From NCBI RefSeq assembly GCF_014205835.1, contig NZ_JACHCQ010000022.1, positions 1 through 64,000 on the forward strand: DNA of 64,000 nt, given 5' to 3'. Both the position numbers and the translations under genes were made by a program. The notes under the pieces are model-generated. The model was given only the letters and a program-made list of their open reading frames with translations, had not been told where the DNA came from and made no database searches. This document shows, piece after piece, positions 42,787 through 52,067 of the stretch. How positions within the stretch are numbered: position 1 is the stretch's first letter; every line of letters starts with the position of its first letter. The stretch comes from Pedobacter sp. AK013. GTDB taxonomy: Bacteria; Bacteroidota; Bacteroidia; Sphingobacteriales; Sphingobacteriaceae.

Positions 42787-42880
42787 TCCCGATTCTTCCA
42801 TCGGGATAAAGTGTACAGCAGGGCTGAAGCCTCCGAAGAGCAATGAACGTCCGTTTTCAAAAAAACAACTGGAAACGCCC
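42787..42880. repeat. GGGCTGAAGCCTCCGA-type repeat and hairpin
   Basis: TCCCGATTCTTCCATCGGGA (42787-42806) is a hairpin, and CAGCAGGGCTGAAGCCTCCGA (42816-42836) is a repeat also seen at 32892-32914 and, inverted, near 44500-44553. Confidence 0.6.
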
Positions 42881-42908
42881 CGCCTTACAGGCACCCGTCG
42901 GGGAGTGG

Positions 42909-42940
42909 AAAAAAAAGGGATATGCAAATCTGCACATCCC
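42909..42940 (-). terminator. Terminator of ahcY
   Basis: On the minus strand GGGAT-G-TGC pairs with GCA-T-ATCCC (42917-42940), followed by eight Ts (42909-42916), 50 nt after the ahcY stop codon. Confidence 0.85.
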
Positions 42941-42990
42941 TTCGATATTATGGTATTTAATTAACTGCTAATTAAAAACTGTAAACTGAA

Positions 42991-44307
42991 TTAGTACCTG
43001 TATGTATCTGCTTTGAAAGGACCTTCTACCGGTACGCCAATATAATCAGCCTGGTGTTGATCCAAAACATCTAACTCTACACCGATTTTTTCTAAGTGTA
43101 AACGGGCAACTTTTTCATCTAAATGTTTAGGCAAAGTATATACCTTGTTTTCGTAAGCGCCAGTGTTGGTCCAAAGCTCTAATTGAGCTAAAGTTTGGTT
43201 GGTGAATGAATTACTCATTACAAAACTTGGGTGACCAGTTGCGCAACCTAAGTTAACCAAACGACCTTCGGCTAAGATAATTACATCTTTACCATCGATG
43301 GTATATTTATCAACCTGAGGTTTAATTTCAACTTTAGTATCGCCATAAGCACCGTTTAGCCAAGCCATATCGATTTCGTTATCGAAGTGACCGATGTTAC
43401 AAACAATCGCTTTATCTTTTAATGCTCTGAAGTGTTGTTCGCGAACAATATCACAGTTACCGGTAGTAGTTACTACGATATCTGCTTCTTTAATGGCATT
43501 AGCCAGTTTTTTAACTTCGTAACCTTCCATTGCAGCCTGTAAAGCACAGATCGGATCAATTTCGGTAACAATAACGCGTACACCTTGTGAGCTTAAAGAT
43601 TCTGCAGAACCTTTACCCACATCACCATAACCACAAACAACAGCCACTTTACCAGCCATCATTACATCGGTAGCACGACGGATTGCATCAACCAATGATT
43701 CGCGGCAACCGTATTTATTATCGAATTTAGATTTTGTAACAGAATCGTTTACGTTGATTGCAGGTAAGTGCAAGGTTCCGTTTTTCATTCTTTCGTACAA
43801 ACGGTGAACGCCAGTTGTAGTTTCTTCTGATAAACCTTTAATGCCTGCAATTAGCTCAGGATATTTATCGAAAACCATATTGGTTAAATCGCCACCATCA
43901 TCCAAAATCATGTTTAATGGTTGTTGCTCCGGACCGAAGTGTAAAGTTTGTTCTATACACCAATCGAATTCTTCTTCATTTAAGCCTTTCCAAGCATAAA
44001 CCTGAATACCCGCAGCAGCGATTGCAGCAGCAGCATGATCTTGTGTAGAGAAAATATTGCAAGATGACCAGGTAACTTCTGCACCAAGGGCCACTAATGT
44101 TTCAATTAATACAGCCGTTTGGATGGTCATGTGCAGACAGCCTGCAATACGCGCACCTTTTAACGGTTGTGTTGGACCGAATTCTTTGCGTAAACTCATT
44201 AAACCTGGCATTTCTGCTTCGGCTAATTCGATTTCTTTACGGCCCCATTCTGCCAGTGAAATATCCTTAACTTTGTAAGGGATATAAGAAGTCTCTACTG
44301 ATGACAT
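42991..44307 (-). CDS. ahcY: Adenosylhomocysteinase
   Basis: This NAD-dependent enzyme splits S-adenosylhomocysteine into adenosine and homocysteine, recycling product from SAM-dependent methylation such as RlmD. The 438-residue product shows GCLHMTIQTAVLIETL, the EEFDWCIEQTL and DDGGDLTNM segments, GYGDVGKGSA (NAD-binding), and the C-terminal KADTYRY. The ATG at 44307 (MSSVETSYIPYKV) is preferred over an upstream ATG that adds nine residues. Confidence 0.97.
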   Translation of the reverse strand: MSSVETSYIPYKVKDISLAEWGRKEIELAEAEMPGLMSLRKEFGPTQPLKGARIAGCLHMTIQTAVLIETLVALGAEVTWSSCNIFSTQDHAAAAIAAAGIQVYAWKGLNEEEFDWCIEQTLHFGPEQQPLNMILDDGGDLTNMVFDKYPELIAGIKGLSEETTTGVHRLYERMKNGTLHLPAINVNDSVTKSKFDNKYGCRESLVDAIRRATDVMMAGKVAVVCGYGDVGKGSAESLSSQGVRVIVTEIDPICALQAAMEGYEVKKLANAIKEADIVVTTTGNCDIVREQHFRALKDKAIVCNIGHFDNEIDMAWLNGAYGDTKVEIKPQVDKYTIDGKDVIILAEGRLVNLGCATGHPSFVMSNSFTNQTLAQLELWTNTGAYENKVYTLPKHLDEKVARLHLEKIGVELDVLDQHQADYIGVPVEGPFKADTYRY

Positions 44308-44666
44308 AATTATTTGTTTTAAAATGAAATGCAAAGTTACGGCATAGCTTTGTCAAACCCAAATAATTAAAGGGTAAGCGGGTTGGAGGATTGTAAAATC
44401 TCTAAGTTTATAATAAGAATCTCATTATTAAGCAAAACCGTGCTTTAAAAAGATAATAATTCATTTGAAAAGCAAATCCTGCAGTTCTTAGGTCGGGTTC
44501 AGCCCTGTCATACATTATAACTCCAATGAAGAATCGGAGGCTGCCGTTCCCATAAGGTTTAGATCACATAAAACTGTGCTGCGTTTGTAAAGCTGAGATC
44601 AACCTAAAACAAAACTTTGATTTACAGCTAATTATTTCTTAAATTGTTATAACCAAATTAAGTTTT
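44308..44666. repeat. Intergenic region with repeat element
   Basis: About 360 bases with no gene. Positions 44495-44553 carry GGTTCAGCCCTGTCA and ATCGGAGGCTGCCGTTCC, an inverted member of the GGCTG.AGCCTCCGA family. The flanks should hold the ahcY promoter and the CBS-protein promoter, but no clear match to TAnnTTTG was found. Confidence 0.6.
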
Positions 44667-45095
44667 ATGAAAAGCGTAAAACACTTGTTAGATACCAAAC
44701 AGGTACGGATTATCTCGGTATCAGAAAATATTTCTGTTTTAGATGCTTTAAAAGTAATGACAGAAAAGAACATCAGCGCAGTATTGGTCATGGAGAACGA
44801 CCGGCTACATGGCATTTTTACGGAACGCGATTATGCCAGAAAAATCATCCTTCAGGGCAAATCATCAAAAGACACCTTAATTAAAGAAGCCATGACGGCC
44901 AGCCCGATCACCATTACTTTAAGCGACAGTATCGATTATTGCATGGAGCTGATGACCGATAAACACATCCGCCATTTACCAATTGTAGAAAACGATGAGG
45001 TAAAAGGAATGGTTTCGATCGGCGATGTGGTGAAGTTTATCATCGCAGACCAGAAACAGACCATTTCACAATTGGAAAGCTATATTAGTGGGTAG
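44667..45095 (+). CDS. CBS-domain protein
   Basis: The 142-residue product consists of two CBS domains (about 8-65 and 75-130), with AVLVMENDRLHGIFTERDYARK and HIRHLPIVENDEVKGMVSIGD. Stand-alone CBS pairs bind adenine nucleotides and act as energy sensors on a partner protein. The partner is not identified; the neighbours are ahcY and an M28 peptidase. Confidence 0.93.
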   Translation: MKSVKHLLDTKQVRIISVSENISVLDALKVMTEKNISAVLVMENDRLHGIFTERDYARKIILQGKSSKDTLIKEAMTASPITITLSDSIDYCMELMTDKHIRHLPIVENDEVKGMVSIGDVVKFIIADQKQTISQLESYISG

Positions 45096-45148
45096 TGCTA
45101 ATTATACCATACATTTGATCGGATCATTCTGCAAATAAACTGAGTTCC

Positions 45149-45183
45149 GTCATTCGAGCGGAGCGCAGTGAAGTCGAGAAATC
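45149..45183. repeat. GTCATTCGAGCGGAGCGCAG-type repeat
   Basis: GTCATTCGAGCGGAGCGCAG followed by TGAAGTCGAGAAATC is one arm of a repeat I have met in other Bacteroidota. A related arm lies at 59279-59315 (TCTCGACTCC...GAGATGAC). Confidence 0.6.
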
Positions 45184-45184
45184 A

Positions 45185-46633
45185 TTACTTCCACCTCCAC
45201 TCACCAGCAATACTCAAAGGCTCCTTTAAGTTTTGAGATTCCAAGAAAGCCCTTAACTCTTCTTCGCCCTGAACACCAACGGGAATTTTCGGTGTATTGG
45301 CTAAGGCATAAGTTAACATGGCGCTGTAACGTACTGTATTTTTAAGTTCCTGCTCGTCAACCAGTTTAAAGCTATCGCCATCTGAGTGATAAAATGGGCC
45401 AGAATTGTTTGGCAGTTTACCACCAAAACCACCGCCAGTGGGAATACCTTCCAGCATAAACGGCTGATGATCGCTATGCAACCCTGCACCGGCATTAAAC
45501 AGGTTTTTGAAACCAGTATCTATTTTTACGATATCGGCTCCCCAGGCCGTAAACAAATCTTTCATTTCTGTTCTTGAAGTAGAAAAACCTTTCGGGTCGT
45601 TGGTCATGTCGTAATTCAACATAAACTTTACCTGGTTTAAGGTTTTGTCCTTTTTAGCCTGATTGATATAAGCTTTAGAGCCTAATAAACCTTGTTCTTC
45701 ACCCATAAAAAGCACAAATTCTACAGTACGTTTAGTTTTTAGATTCAGCTTTTTAAAAGTCCGTGCCATATCCATAATGGCGAAAGAGCCGATACCATTA
45801 TCGATGGCACCGGTTGCCAAATCCCAGCTATCCAAATGTCCACCAACTACAATTTTATCTTTGGGCAATTCAGTTCCTTTAAAAGTAGCCACTACGTTTC
45901 TAGCTTTGATCAAACCCGAGAAATTAGTCATAGCGATGTGGGCAATCTGCGGCTGCGACTTAATTTTCTCTCTTAAAGCCATTCCATCCTCCAAGCCAAT
46001 GCAAATAGCAGGAATAGAGATCAACTTGCCTGTTACCGAAGCGGTTCCAGTTAAAAGCACACCATCTTTTACCGTATTAATGATAATTACACCAATGGCA
46101 CCATATTTTGTGGCTATGGCGGTCTTTTCTGAGCGGTGCAATGATTTTGTTCCTGCAGGAGAACCTGGTAATACCCCTAAATAAATCAGGGCAATTTTAC
46201 CTTTAAACTTTTCGGGGCTGGCCTGATAATCTACCTCAAGCCCATTACCCGCATCAACAATATCTCCGGTAACATCCGCACTCACTGGCGAATGTGCCAG
46301 CGTAACAGCTTTCATTTTGGTCAGGCTGTTTTTATCATTACCAATTTCTACACTGATGGTTTTTCTGGCCCAACTTTCTACTTCGAAAGGTTGAAATTTC
46401 ACCTCGCAGCCATAAGATTTTAATAAATCAAAAGCATATTGCTCAGCCTTTGCTCCATTTGCAGAGCCTGTTAAACGGTGACCGATGGTTTCGGTTTCAT
46501 ATTTAAGGGTTTGATAAGCTTTGGAGTTTTGTTGTACATCAGCATTAATTTTAGCAAAAACATCGCCGAATTTATCTTGTGCATTAGCAAGCAAAGTGGT
46601 ACAAATAAGCGCGGTAGAGAAAAGGTATTTCAT
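45185..46633 (-). CDS. Exported M28 family carboxypeptidase Q-like peptidase
   Basis: The 482-residue product has a signal peptide (about 1-18) and a PA-domain insert (about 120-240). Zinc ligands are visible as H266 (GGHLDSWD), D278 (GAIDNG), E312-E313 (MGEEQG), D342 (YDMTND) and histidines in LHSDHQPF and YHSDGDSF. It resembles plasma glutamate carboxypeptidase (carboxypeptidase Q). A second M28 enzyme of different type is at 10.4 kb. Confidence 0.9.
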   Translation of the reverse strand: MKYLFSTALICTTLLANAQDKFGDVFAKINADVQQNSKAYQTLKYETETIGHRLTGSANGAKAEQYAFDLLKSYGCEVKFQPFEVESWARKTISVEIGNDKNSLTKMKAVTLAHSPVSADVTGDIVDAGNGLEVDYQASPEKFKGKIALIYLGVLPGSPAGTKSLHRSEKTAIATKYGAIGVIIINTVKDGVLLTGTASVTGKLISIPAICIGLEDGMALREKIKSQPQIAHIAMTNFSGLIKARNVVATFKGTELPKDKIVVGGHLDSWDLATGAIDNGIGSFAIMDMARTFKKLNLKTKRTVEFVLFMGEEQGLLGSKAYINQAKKDKTLNQVKFMLNYDMTNDPKGFSTSRTEMKDLFTAWGADIVKIDTGFKNLFNAGAGLHSDHQPFMLEGIPTGGGFGGKLPNNSGPFYHSDGDSFKLVDEQELKNTVRYSAMLTYALANTPKIPVGVQGEEELRAFLESQNLKEPLSIAGEWRWK

Positions 46634-46692
46634 TAAGTTTAGTTTATCTGCTGAAAATACAAATTTTCGGTAGAGATTGCCAGCTGTAACGT

Positions 46693-47328
46693 TTATTTTG
46701 CTTTTGTAAATGCCATTTTAAAAGCCAGCCCCATTAACACACTTGCCATAAACCATTTCTGAACTTTAACCCATTTTGGACTTTTGGCAAAAAACACCGC
46801 TACTTTTGAAGCAGAAAGAACAATGATTAAGTTAACTGTAAAGCTCACTAAAACCTGAGTAATACCGAGCTGCAAACTTTGGGTCATAACAGAACCATAT
46901 TCAGATTTTATAAATTGAGGAAAAAACGACAGATAGAACACTGCCACTTTGGGGTTTAGTACATTGGTTAAAAAACCAATACTGAATAGCTTAGACGGTT
47001 TATCGTGCGGCAAATTTTGTGGACTTTCAAAAATACTTTTACTGTTTGGTTTTACCGCTTGGTAGGCCAAATATAACAGGTATAATACACCAAAAACCTT
47101 CAAAGTATCATAAGCATAAGGCACTGCAAAAAGCACTGCTGTTAAACCAAAAGATACCATCACAATGTGGAAAAGGAAACCACAGAGCACACCAGCCAAG
47201 GAAATTAGCCCAGCCTGTTTACCTTGGATTATAGACCTGGAAATGAGGTATAACATGTTTGGACCAGGGCTCACAACCAAAACCAATGCCGCCAAAGAAA
47301 AAATAAGTAAATTACTGAAAGGTATCAT
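46693..47328 (-). CDS. LysE family translocator
   Basis: The 211-residue product has six predicted membrane helices and the LysE/RhtB start PFSNLLIFSLAALVLVVSPGPNML. Such proteins export amino acids such as lysine, threonine or homoserine lactones. The substrate is unknown. It lies 59 bases upstream of the M28 peptidase gene on the same strand, so the two may be cotranscribed. Confidence 0.92.
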   Translation of the reverse strand: MIPFSNLLIFSLAALVLVVSPGPNMLYLISRSIIQGKQAGLISLAGVLCGFLFHIVMVSFGLTAVLFAVPYAYDTLKVFGVLYLLYLAYQAVKPNSKSIFESPQNLPHDKPSKLFSIGFLTNVLNPKVAVFYLSFFPQFIKSEYGSVMTQSLQLGITQVLVSFTVNLIIVLSASKVAVFFAKSPKWVKVQKWFMASVLMGLAFKMAFTKAK

Positions 47329-47512
47329 AATGTATAAAGTTAGCTATGTAGGGCCAGCATTTTGGTGTTGCAAATAACTAGTGTAGCAAAGGAATAAATT
47401 AGTTAGATAAAATGCAAAGCCAAAAAATGAAATTTATGCCTCTTGCCTCAGCTTGACATGCAGCTTAGGTTTTTTAGAATAATTTTAGTGGCAAACATTT
47501 CAAATGGTAATC

Positions 47513-48568
47513 CTAAGGTTGTGCATGCACTGTTTTCTTTGGAAAAACCAGCGAGGCTACAATGCTGATTACCAAAATACTTAAAATTACAATAAGCGAA
47601 TGTTCCGTGGTGAAACCCCATTTTTCCAGATAGGTATGCCCTAACATTTTTATACCGATAAAAGCCAATAAAAATGCTAAACCTGTTTTTAGATAATGGA
47701 ATTTATGAATAATGTTAACCAATAAAAAGAACATGGAGCGCAAGCCCATGATGGCAAAAATATTAGAAAAGAATACAATGTAAGGATCTTTGGTTACTGC
47801 AAAAATAGCTGGTATAGAATCTACCGCGAATAATAGATCGGTAAATTCAACAATTAGCAGCACCAAAAATAATGGCGTAACCAGTGTTTTATGGTTAATT
47901 TTTACAAAGAATTTTTTGCCCTCATATTTGGGGTGGATAGAAAATATTTTCGAGGCCCATTTTACCACAGGGTGATTTTCCGGATCAATCTTATCATCTT
48001 CATCTTTACTGAAAAACATTTTTATGCCCGTAAAAACAAGGAAAGCGCCAAACAAATAGAGTATCCAGGCAAATTTTGCAATTAGTGCTGCACCAACAAA
48101 GATGAAGATAAAACGCATGATAATGGCACCCAAAATGCCCCAGAATAATACGCGGTGGTAATATTTTTCTTCAACGGCAAAGGCAGAAAAAACGAGCACA
48201 ATCACAAAGATATTATCTACCGAAAGCGCATATTCAATAACATAACCAGTTAAAAATTCGAGGCCAAGGTTTTGTTTATAAACCGCTAAACTGCCTTCAA
48301 AATCATTAGGAATTAATTTAATATGGTGCTGGTGCTGTATTACAATTTGTTGCAGGTGTGCAAAATCCTTTATTCCATGTAGTTGGTGCCCCTCTGTTAA
48401 CAGGATAAAGTAAAAGCCGATTGCCAAAGCCACCATAATTAAACTCATTACTCCAGCCTGTTTTAAGCTTATCACATGTTCTTTCCTGCTAAAAAGACCA
48501 AGATCCAAAGCAAGAATCAACACAATAAAAAGAAGAAAACCTAAGCTAAAAAGTAATTCGTTACCCAT
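47513..48568 (-). CDS. TerC/Alx family integral membrane protein
   Basis: The 351-residue product has about nine membrane spans and TerC landmarks such as LALDLGLFSRKEHVI, YVIEYALSVDNIFVIVLVFSAF and VVEFTDLLFAVDSIPAIF, with the acidic metal-binding residues D, D and E in membrane helices. TerC/Alx proteins act in manganese export or metal stress. The start overlaps the stop of the polyprenyl synthase (TAATG), so the two genes are translationally coupled. Confidence 0.94.
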   Translation of the reverse strand: MGNELLFSLGFLLFIVLILALDLGLFSRKEHVISLKQAGVMSLIMVALAIGFYFILLTEGHQLHGIKDFAHLQQIVIQHQHHIKLIPNDFEGSLAVYKQNLGLEFLTGYVIEYALSVDNIFVIVLVFSAFAVEEKYYHRVLFWGILGAIIMRFIFIFVGAALIAKFAWILYLFGAFLVFTGIKMFFSKDEDDKIDPENHPVVKWASKIFSIHPKYEGKKFFVKINHKTLVTPLFLVLLIVEFTDLLFAVDSIPAIFAVTKDPYIVFFSNIFAIMGLRSMFFLLVNIIHKFHYLKTGLAFLLAFIGIKMLGHTYLEKWGFTTEHSLIVILSILVISIVASLVFPKKTVHAQP

Positions 48569-49539
48569 TATTTTTTACGTTCAGTGGTATACAGTACAAG
48601 TTGTTCTAAACCAGTGCGTGCTTCGCCTGCCTCAAAACTGTGCAGAATATCAAATGCTGAATGCTGGTACTCCAACATTTTCTCATTGGCATAATACACA
48701 CCTTGGTGGGCATTTACGAAATCAATAATCTGTTGTATTTTAACGGGATCATCCTGATGGTTTTTCACCAGGTTAATCATTTTTTTACGTTCTGTTTTAT
48801 CCGCTTTATTTAGGGCATAAATTAAAGGCAAGGTTACTTTCTTTTCCTTAATATCAATCCCCAAAGGTTTGCCAACATCATCGGTTCCAAAATCGAAGGT
48901 GTCATCTTTAATCTGAAAGGCAATCCCAACTTTTTCGCCAAATAAGCGCATTTTTTCTATCGTTGCATCATCAGCACCCGCCGAAGCAGCACCCGCAGCA
49001 CAACAAGACGCAATTAAAGAAGCGGTTTTCTGACGAATCACATCAAAATATAAGTCTTCCGAAATATCCATCCTCCTTACCTTTTCTACCTGCAACAACT
49101 CACCCTCGCTCATTTGCTTCACCGCTTCTGATACAATCTGTAACAAACGGTGCTCGTTATTGTTTACTGAAAGTAGTAATCCCTTGGCCAGTAGGTAATC
49201 GCCAACCAAAACGGCAATTTTATTTTTCCATAAAGCATTGATAGAAAAAAAGCCGCGGCGTTCGTATGCATTATCTACCACATCATCATGCACCAAAGTA
49301 GCGGTATGTAAAAGCTCAACCAAGGCAGCCCCACGGTGGGTTGATTCTGTAATTCCACCGCACAGTTTAGCTGCAAAAAATACGAACATAGGCCGCATTT
49401 GTTTACCTTTTTGCTTTACAATATAATGGGTAATCCTATCCAGCAACGGTGCGTCGCTATGCATCGATTCTTTAAAGGTTTTTTCAAACGCTTTAATATC
49501 AGCAGCTATAGGTGTTTTTATCTGTTCGATTCCCGGCAT
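48568..49539 (-). CDS. All-trans polyprenyl diphosphate synthase (IspB-type)
   Basis: The 323-residue product has both aspartate-rich motifs: LVHDDVVD (D85, D86, D89 from the ATG at 49539) and a later QIKDDTFDFG. It lengthens a prenyl chain from FPP/GGPP and IPP, probably for menaquinone. The starting ATG at 49539 (MPGIEQIKTPI) matches the family; an upstream start would add 32 residues with no homology. It uses IPP made by ispH. Confidence 0.93.
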   Translation of the reverse strand: MPGIEQIKTPIAADIKAFEKTFKESMHSDAPLLDRITHYIVKQKGKQMRPMFVFFAAKLCGGITESTHRGAALVELLHTATLVHDDVVDNAYERRGFFSINALWKNKIAVLVGDYLLAKGLLLSVNNNEHRLLQIVSEAVKQMSEGELLQVEKVRRMDISEDLYFDVIRQKTASLIASCCAAGAASAGADDATIEKMRLFGEKVGIAFQIKDDTFDFGTDDVGKPLGIDIKEKKVTLPLIYALNKADKTERKKMINLVKNHQDDPVKIQQIIDFVNAHQGVYYANEKMLEYQHSAFDILHSFEAGEARTGLEQLVLYTTERKK

Positions 49540-49654
49540 TAAGTCGAAAAATTTTGATTGCAAACTTAAGCTAATTTCCCATAAAAAGATAATGTGTATT
49601 CGTATTATTAAGGATTTGAAAAGCGATAACAGCAATCCTTAACATCTTTACTCC

Positions 49655-49760
49655 TGCTTTTGCCCATAGGCCTCGCCCTCATGCTTCGGCCTGTAGGCTA
49701 TTTGGCGCTATCAGGTTCAATATTATGGGGTAGTGCAGGTAAAGTCTCCTCGAAGCGATA
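49655..49760 (+). ncRNA. Candidate structured RNA or 5' leader upstream of the hydrolase
   Basis: Two stems are visible on the plus strand. Hairpin 1 pairs CCATAGGCC (49664-49672, one bulged base) with GGCCTGTAGG (49688-49697); hairpin 2 pairs GCGCTA (49705-49710) with TAGTGC (49731-49736). The loop of hairpin 1 holds GCTTC (49683-49687), which pairs with GAAGC (49752-49756), suggesting a pseudoknot. G-U pairs (T67-G93 and G07-T34) fit only the plus strand. A TTTG-like -33 box and CATCTTTA lie upstream. An SRP-type RNA was considered, but the GGAA loop and AGCA are absent. This is a candidate, not a recognised family. Confidence 0.4.
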
Positions 49761-49826
49761 ATTAATTCATCTAAAAATTAGCTTTATTTAAATTCAAATT
49801 TTACATTTAAACCAATATTTAATGGC

Positions 49827-50819
49827 ATGAAAAAACGCTACAAAGTACTTATCGGCCTTTCGGCATTAATTGTTGCAGGTTACTTATTGGGGCCAAAACC
49901 CAAAAAGCCGATTTACAATGAAGAACTTATACAGGTTCCAGATCTGGAAGATTTAGACCGTTATGTTGCCAGTATCGAATCGATGCATAAGATAAAACCA
50001 GGCAACGAAGCAGAAATCATCTGGGCCGATACCCTTCATCAGCAAACCGAGTATGCCATTGTGTATTTACATGGCTTTTCAGCATCAAAAACTGAAGGCA
50101 ACCCGGTATATTTAAATTTAGCCAAAAAATTAAATGCCAATTTATATCTGGCACGCTTAGCCGACCATGGTATAGATACACTTGCGCCCATGCAATATTT
50201 TACTGCCGACCGCCTTTGGGAAACCAGTAAACAGGCCTATGCCATCGGTAAAAAACTGGGCAAAAAAGTAATTTTAGTAGGCACTTCTACTGGTGGAACT
50301 GTCGCGTTAAAGTTAGCGGCCACCTATCCTGAAATCAACAGTTTAATTTTATTGTCGCCCAATGTGGCTATTAATGATAAAAATGCCTGGCTTTTGAATA
50401 ATCCATGGGGCTTACAGATTGCCAGAAAAGTTGTGGGTGGCGATGAACGTAAAGTAGACGACCGCACCGACGAATACAAGAAATACTGGTACACCAATTA
50501 CCGCCTCGAATCGTTAGTAGAACTAGAAGAATTTATTGAGAGCAGTATGGTGAAAAAAACTTTCCAAAAAGTAAAGCAACCAGTTTTAATGCTTTACTAT
50601 TACAAAAATGAACTCGAACAGGATCCCGTTGTTCGGGTAGACGCCATGCTGAAAATGTTTGATGAACTGGGTACACCGAGTAATTTAAAAAGAAAAGTAG
50701 CTATCCCCAATGCCGGGAACCATGTAATGGGATCGTATATTACCTCGAAAGATTTGCCGGGTGTGGAAAAGGCGATTGAAAGCTTTGTGGGAAGTACTTT
50801 GAAGGTACCCGCTCACTGA
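49827..50819 (+). CDS. Membrane-anchored alpha/beta hydrolase
   Basis: The 330-residue product has one N-terminal membrane segment (about 5-23) and an alpha/beta-hydrolase core. The nucleophile elbow GTSTGG centres on S154, the oxyanion HG pair is at 82-83 (YLHGFSAS), and the catalytic histidine is probably in GNHVMGS near residue 295. The family includes esterases and lipases; the substrate is unknown. A structured-RNA candidate lies about 70 nt upstream. Confidence 0.87.
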   Translation: MKKRYKVLIGLSALIVAGYLLGPKPKKPIYNEELIQVPDLEDLDRYVASIESMHKIKPGNEAEIIWADTLHQQTEYAIVYLHGFSASKTEGNPVYLNLAKKLNANLYLARLADHGIDTLAPMQYFTADRLWETSKQAYAIGKKLGKKVILVGTSTGGTVALKLAATYPEINSLILLSPNVAINDKNAWLLNNPWGLQIARKVVGGDERKVDDRTDEYKKYWYTNYRLESLVELEEFIESSMVKKTFQKVKQPVLMLYYYKNELEQDPVVRVDAMLKMFDELGTPSNLKRKVAIPNAGNHVMGSYITSKDLPGVEKAIESFVGSTLKVPAH

Positions 50820-50840
50820 TCTAGTCATATCAGTGGGATC

Positions 50841-50902
50841 GTCACCCTGAATTTATTTCAGGGTCTATTTTAGGAAAGATGCTGAAACAAGTTCAGCATG
50901 AC
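50841..50902. repeat. Tandem palindromic repeats
   Basis: Two neighbouring palindromes, GTCACCCTGAATTTATTTCA (50841-50860, extending to 50864) and GATGCTGAAACAAGTTCAGC (50879-50898), are complete members of the dispersed family, similar to those at 19535-19598. Confidence 0.8.
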
Positions 50903-51016
50903 ATTGTGTTAGGCAATAAGGCTAAAAATCAACACCAATATATGTTAATCGAACGCCGTCTTATAGACTTACAAGTTTTTCCATCGCTAATCCCCTGGCT
51001 AAACTTCGGAAGAAAT

Positions 51017-51982
51017 TTAACTCAGAATATTCTTCACAATCATTTCAGCGTGCACCCTTGAGTTTTCGATAAAAAGTTTGTGCGTATCCAATCCACCACA
51101 AACCACGCCAGCCAAATACAATCCTTTTACGTTGGTTTCCATGGTTTCTTCGTTGTAGGCAGGGCAAAGGCTTTCGGGCAGGTCAATACCGAATTTTCTT
51201 AACATCGAAAAATCTGGCTGATAGCCAGTCATGGCAATTACAAAATCATTTGGAATGGTTTTTATTCCTTCTGGCGTTTTAATATCTACTTCGCCTTCCC
51301 TTATTTCAACCAGTTCTGAATTGAAAAGTGCTTTAACTTCACCTTCTTTAATCCTATTCTGAATATCTGGGCGCACCCAATATTTAACATGTGGACCGAG
51401 ATCGTTACTGCGTACTACCATGGTTACATTCGCACCCTTGCGGTAGGTTTCTAAGGCAGCATCAACCCCCGAGTTATTGGCACCAACAACTACTACATCC
51501 TGAAAGGCATATAAATGTGGGTCTTTATAATAATGTGTTACTTTTGGCAAATCCTCTCCTGGAACGTTCATCACTAAAGGCACATCATAAAAGCCAGTGG
51601 CTACAATTACATTGTTAGCGGTATAGTTGGTTTTAGAAGTATTGATTTCGAAAATATTGCTATCGTTTTTAATTACCTGCTGTACCCTTTCAAAAAGATG
51701 GATGTTTAAATCGAATTTTTCGGCTACTCGGCGATAGTATTCAACGGCTTCATTTCTGTTAGGCTTCGGATTAATGGTTACAAAAGGTACCCCTCCAATT
51801 TCTAACTTTTGAGAAGTAGAAAAGAAGGTCATAAATACAGGATAATTGAACAAACTGTTCACCAATGCACCTTTTTCTACAATTACATAGCTTAAGTTCG
51901 CTTTTTTTGCCTCTATTGCACAAGCCATCCCTATCGGGCCAGCACCTATAATTAATATGTCGTAATGATTTTGATTTGCCAA
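51017..51982 (-). CDS. ypdA: YpdA family bacillithiol disulfide reductase
   Basis: The 321-residue flavoprotein has an FAD-binding GAGPIGMACAIEA motif (12-24), a NAD(P)-binding GANNSGVDAALE motif, and a C-terminal TNVKGLYLAGVV strand. YpdA reduces bacillithiol disulfide with NADPH and so maintains the low-molecular-weight thiol pool used with bacilliredoxin (20.6 kb). The start is TTG at 51982; no upstream ATG is in frame. Confidence 0.92.
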   Translation of the reverse strand: MANQNHYDILIIGAGPIGMACAIEAKKANLSYVIVEKGALVNSLFNYPVFMTFFSTSQKLEIGGVPFVTINPKPNRNEAVEYYRRVAEKFDLNIHLFERVQQVIKNDSNIFEINTSKTNYTANNVIVATGFYDVPLVMNVPGEDLPKVTHYYKDPHLYAFQDVVVVGANNSGVDAALETYRKGANVTMVVRSNDLGPHVKYWVRPDIQNRIKEGEVKALFNSELVEIREGEVDIKTPEGIKTIPNDFVIAMTGYQPDFSMLRKFGIDLPESLCPAYNEETMETNVKGLYLAGVVCGGLDTHKLFIENSRVHAEMIVKNILS

Positions 51983-52001
51983 ACTAGTTATATCTTAGGT
52001 T

Positions 52002-52055
52002 GTCATTCTGAACCTGTCGAAGAACCTTGATTGCATTTCGACAAGCTCAATGTGA
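52002..52055. repeat. GTCATTCTGAAC-type inverted repeat
   Basis: GTCATTCTGAACCTGTCGAA and ATTTCGACAAGCTCAATGTGAC form an imperfect inverted pair between ypdA and the MBL-rhodanese gene, again the dispersed family. Confidence 0.65.
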
Positions 52056-52067
52056 CGGGTGCTTTTA

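Noticed and set aside
45777..46184. Plus-strand frame antisense to the M28 peptidase
   Set aside because: Complement of conserved catalytic segments of the peptidase; no ribosome binding site or family.
49655..49760. TPP riboswitch on the minus strand
   Set aside because: GAACCTGAT is present, but the CTGAGA motif and the P2 partner (GGGGT) are missing.
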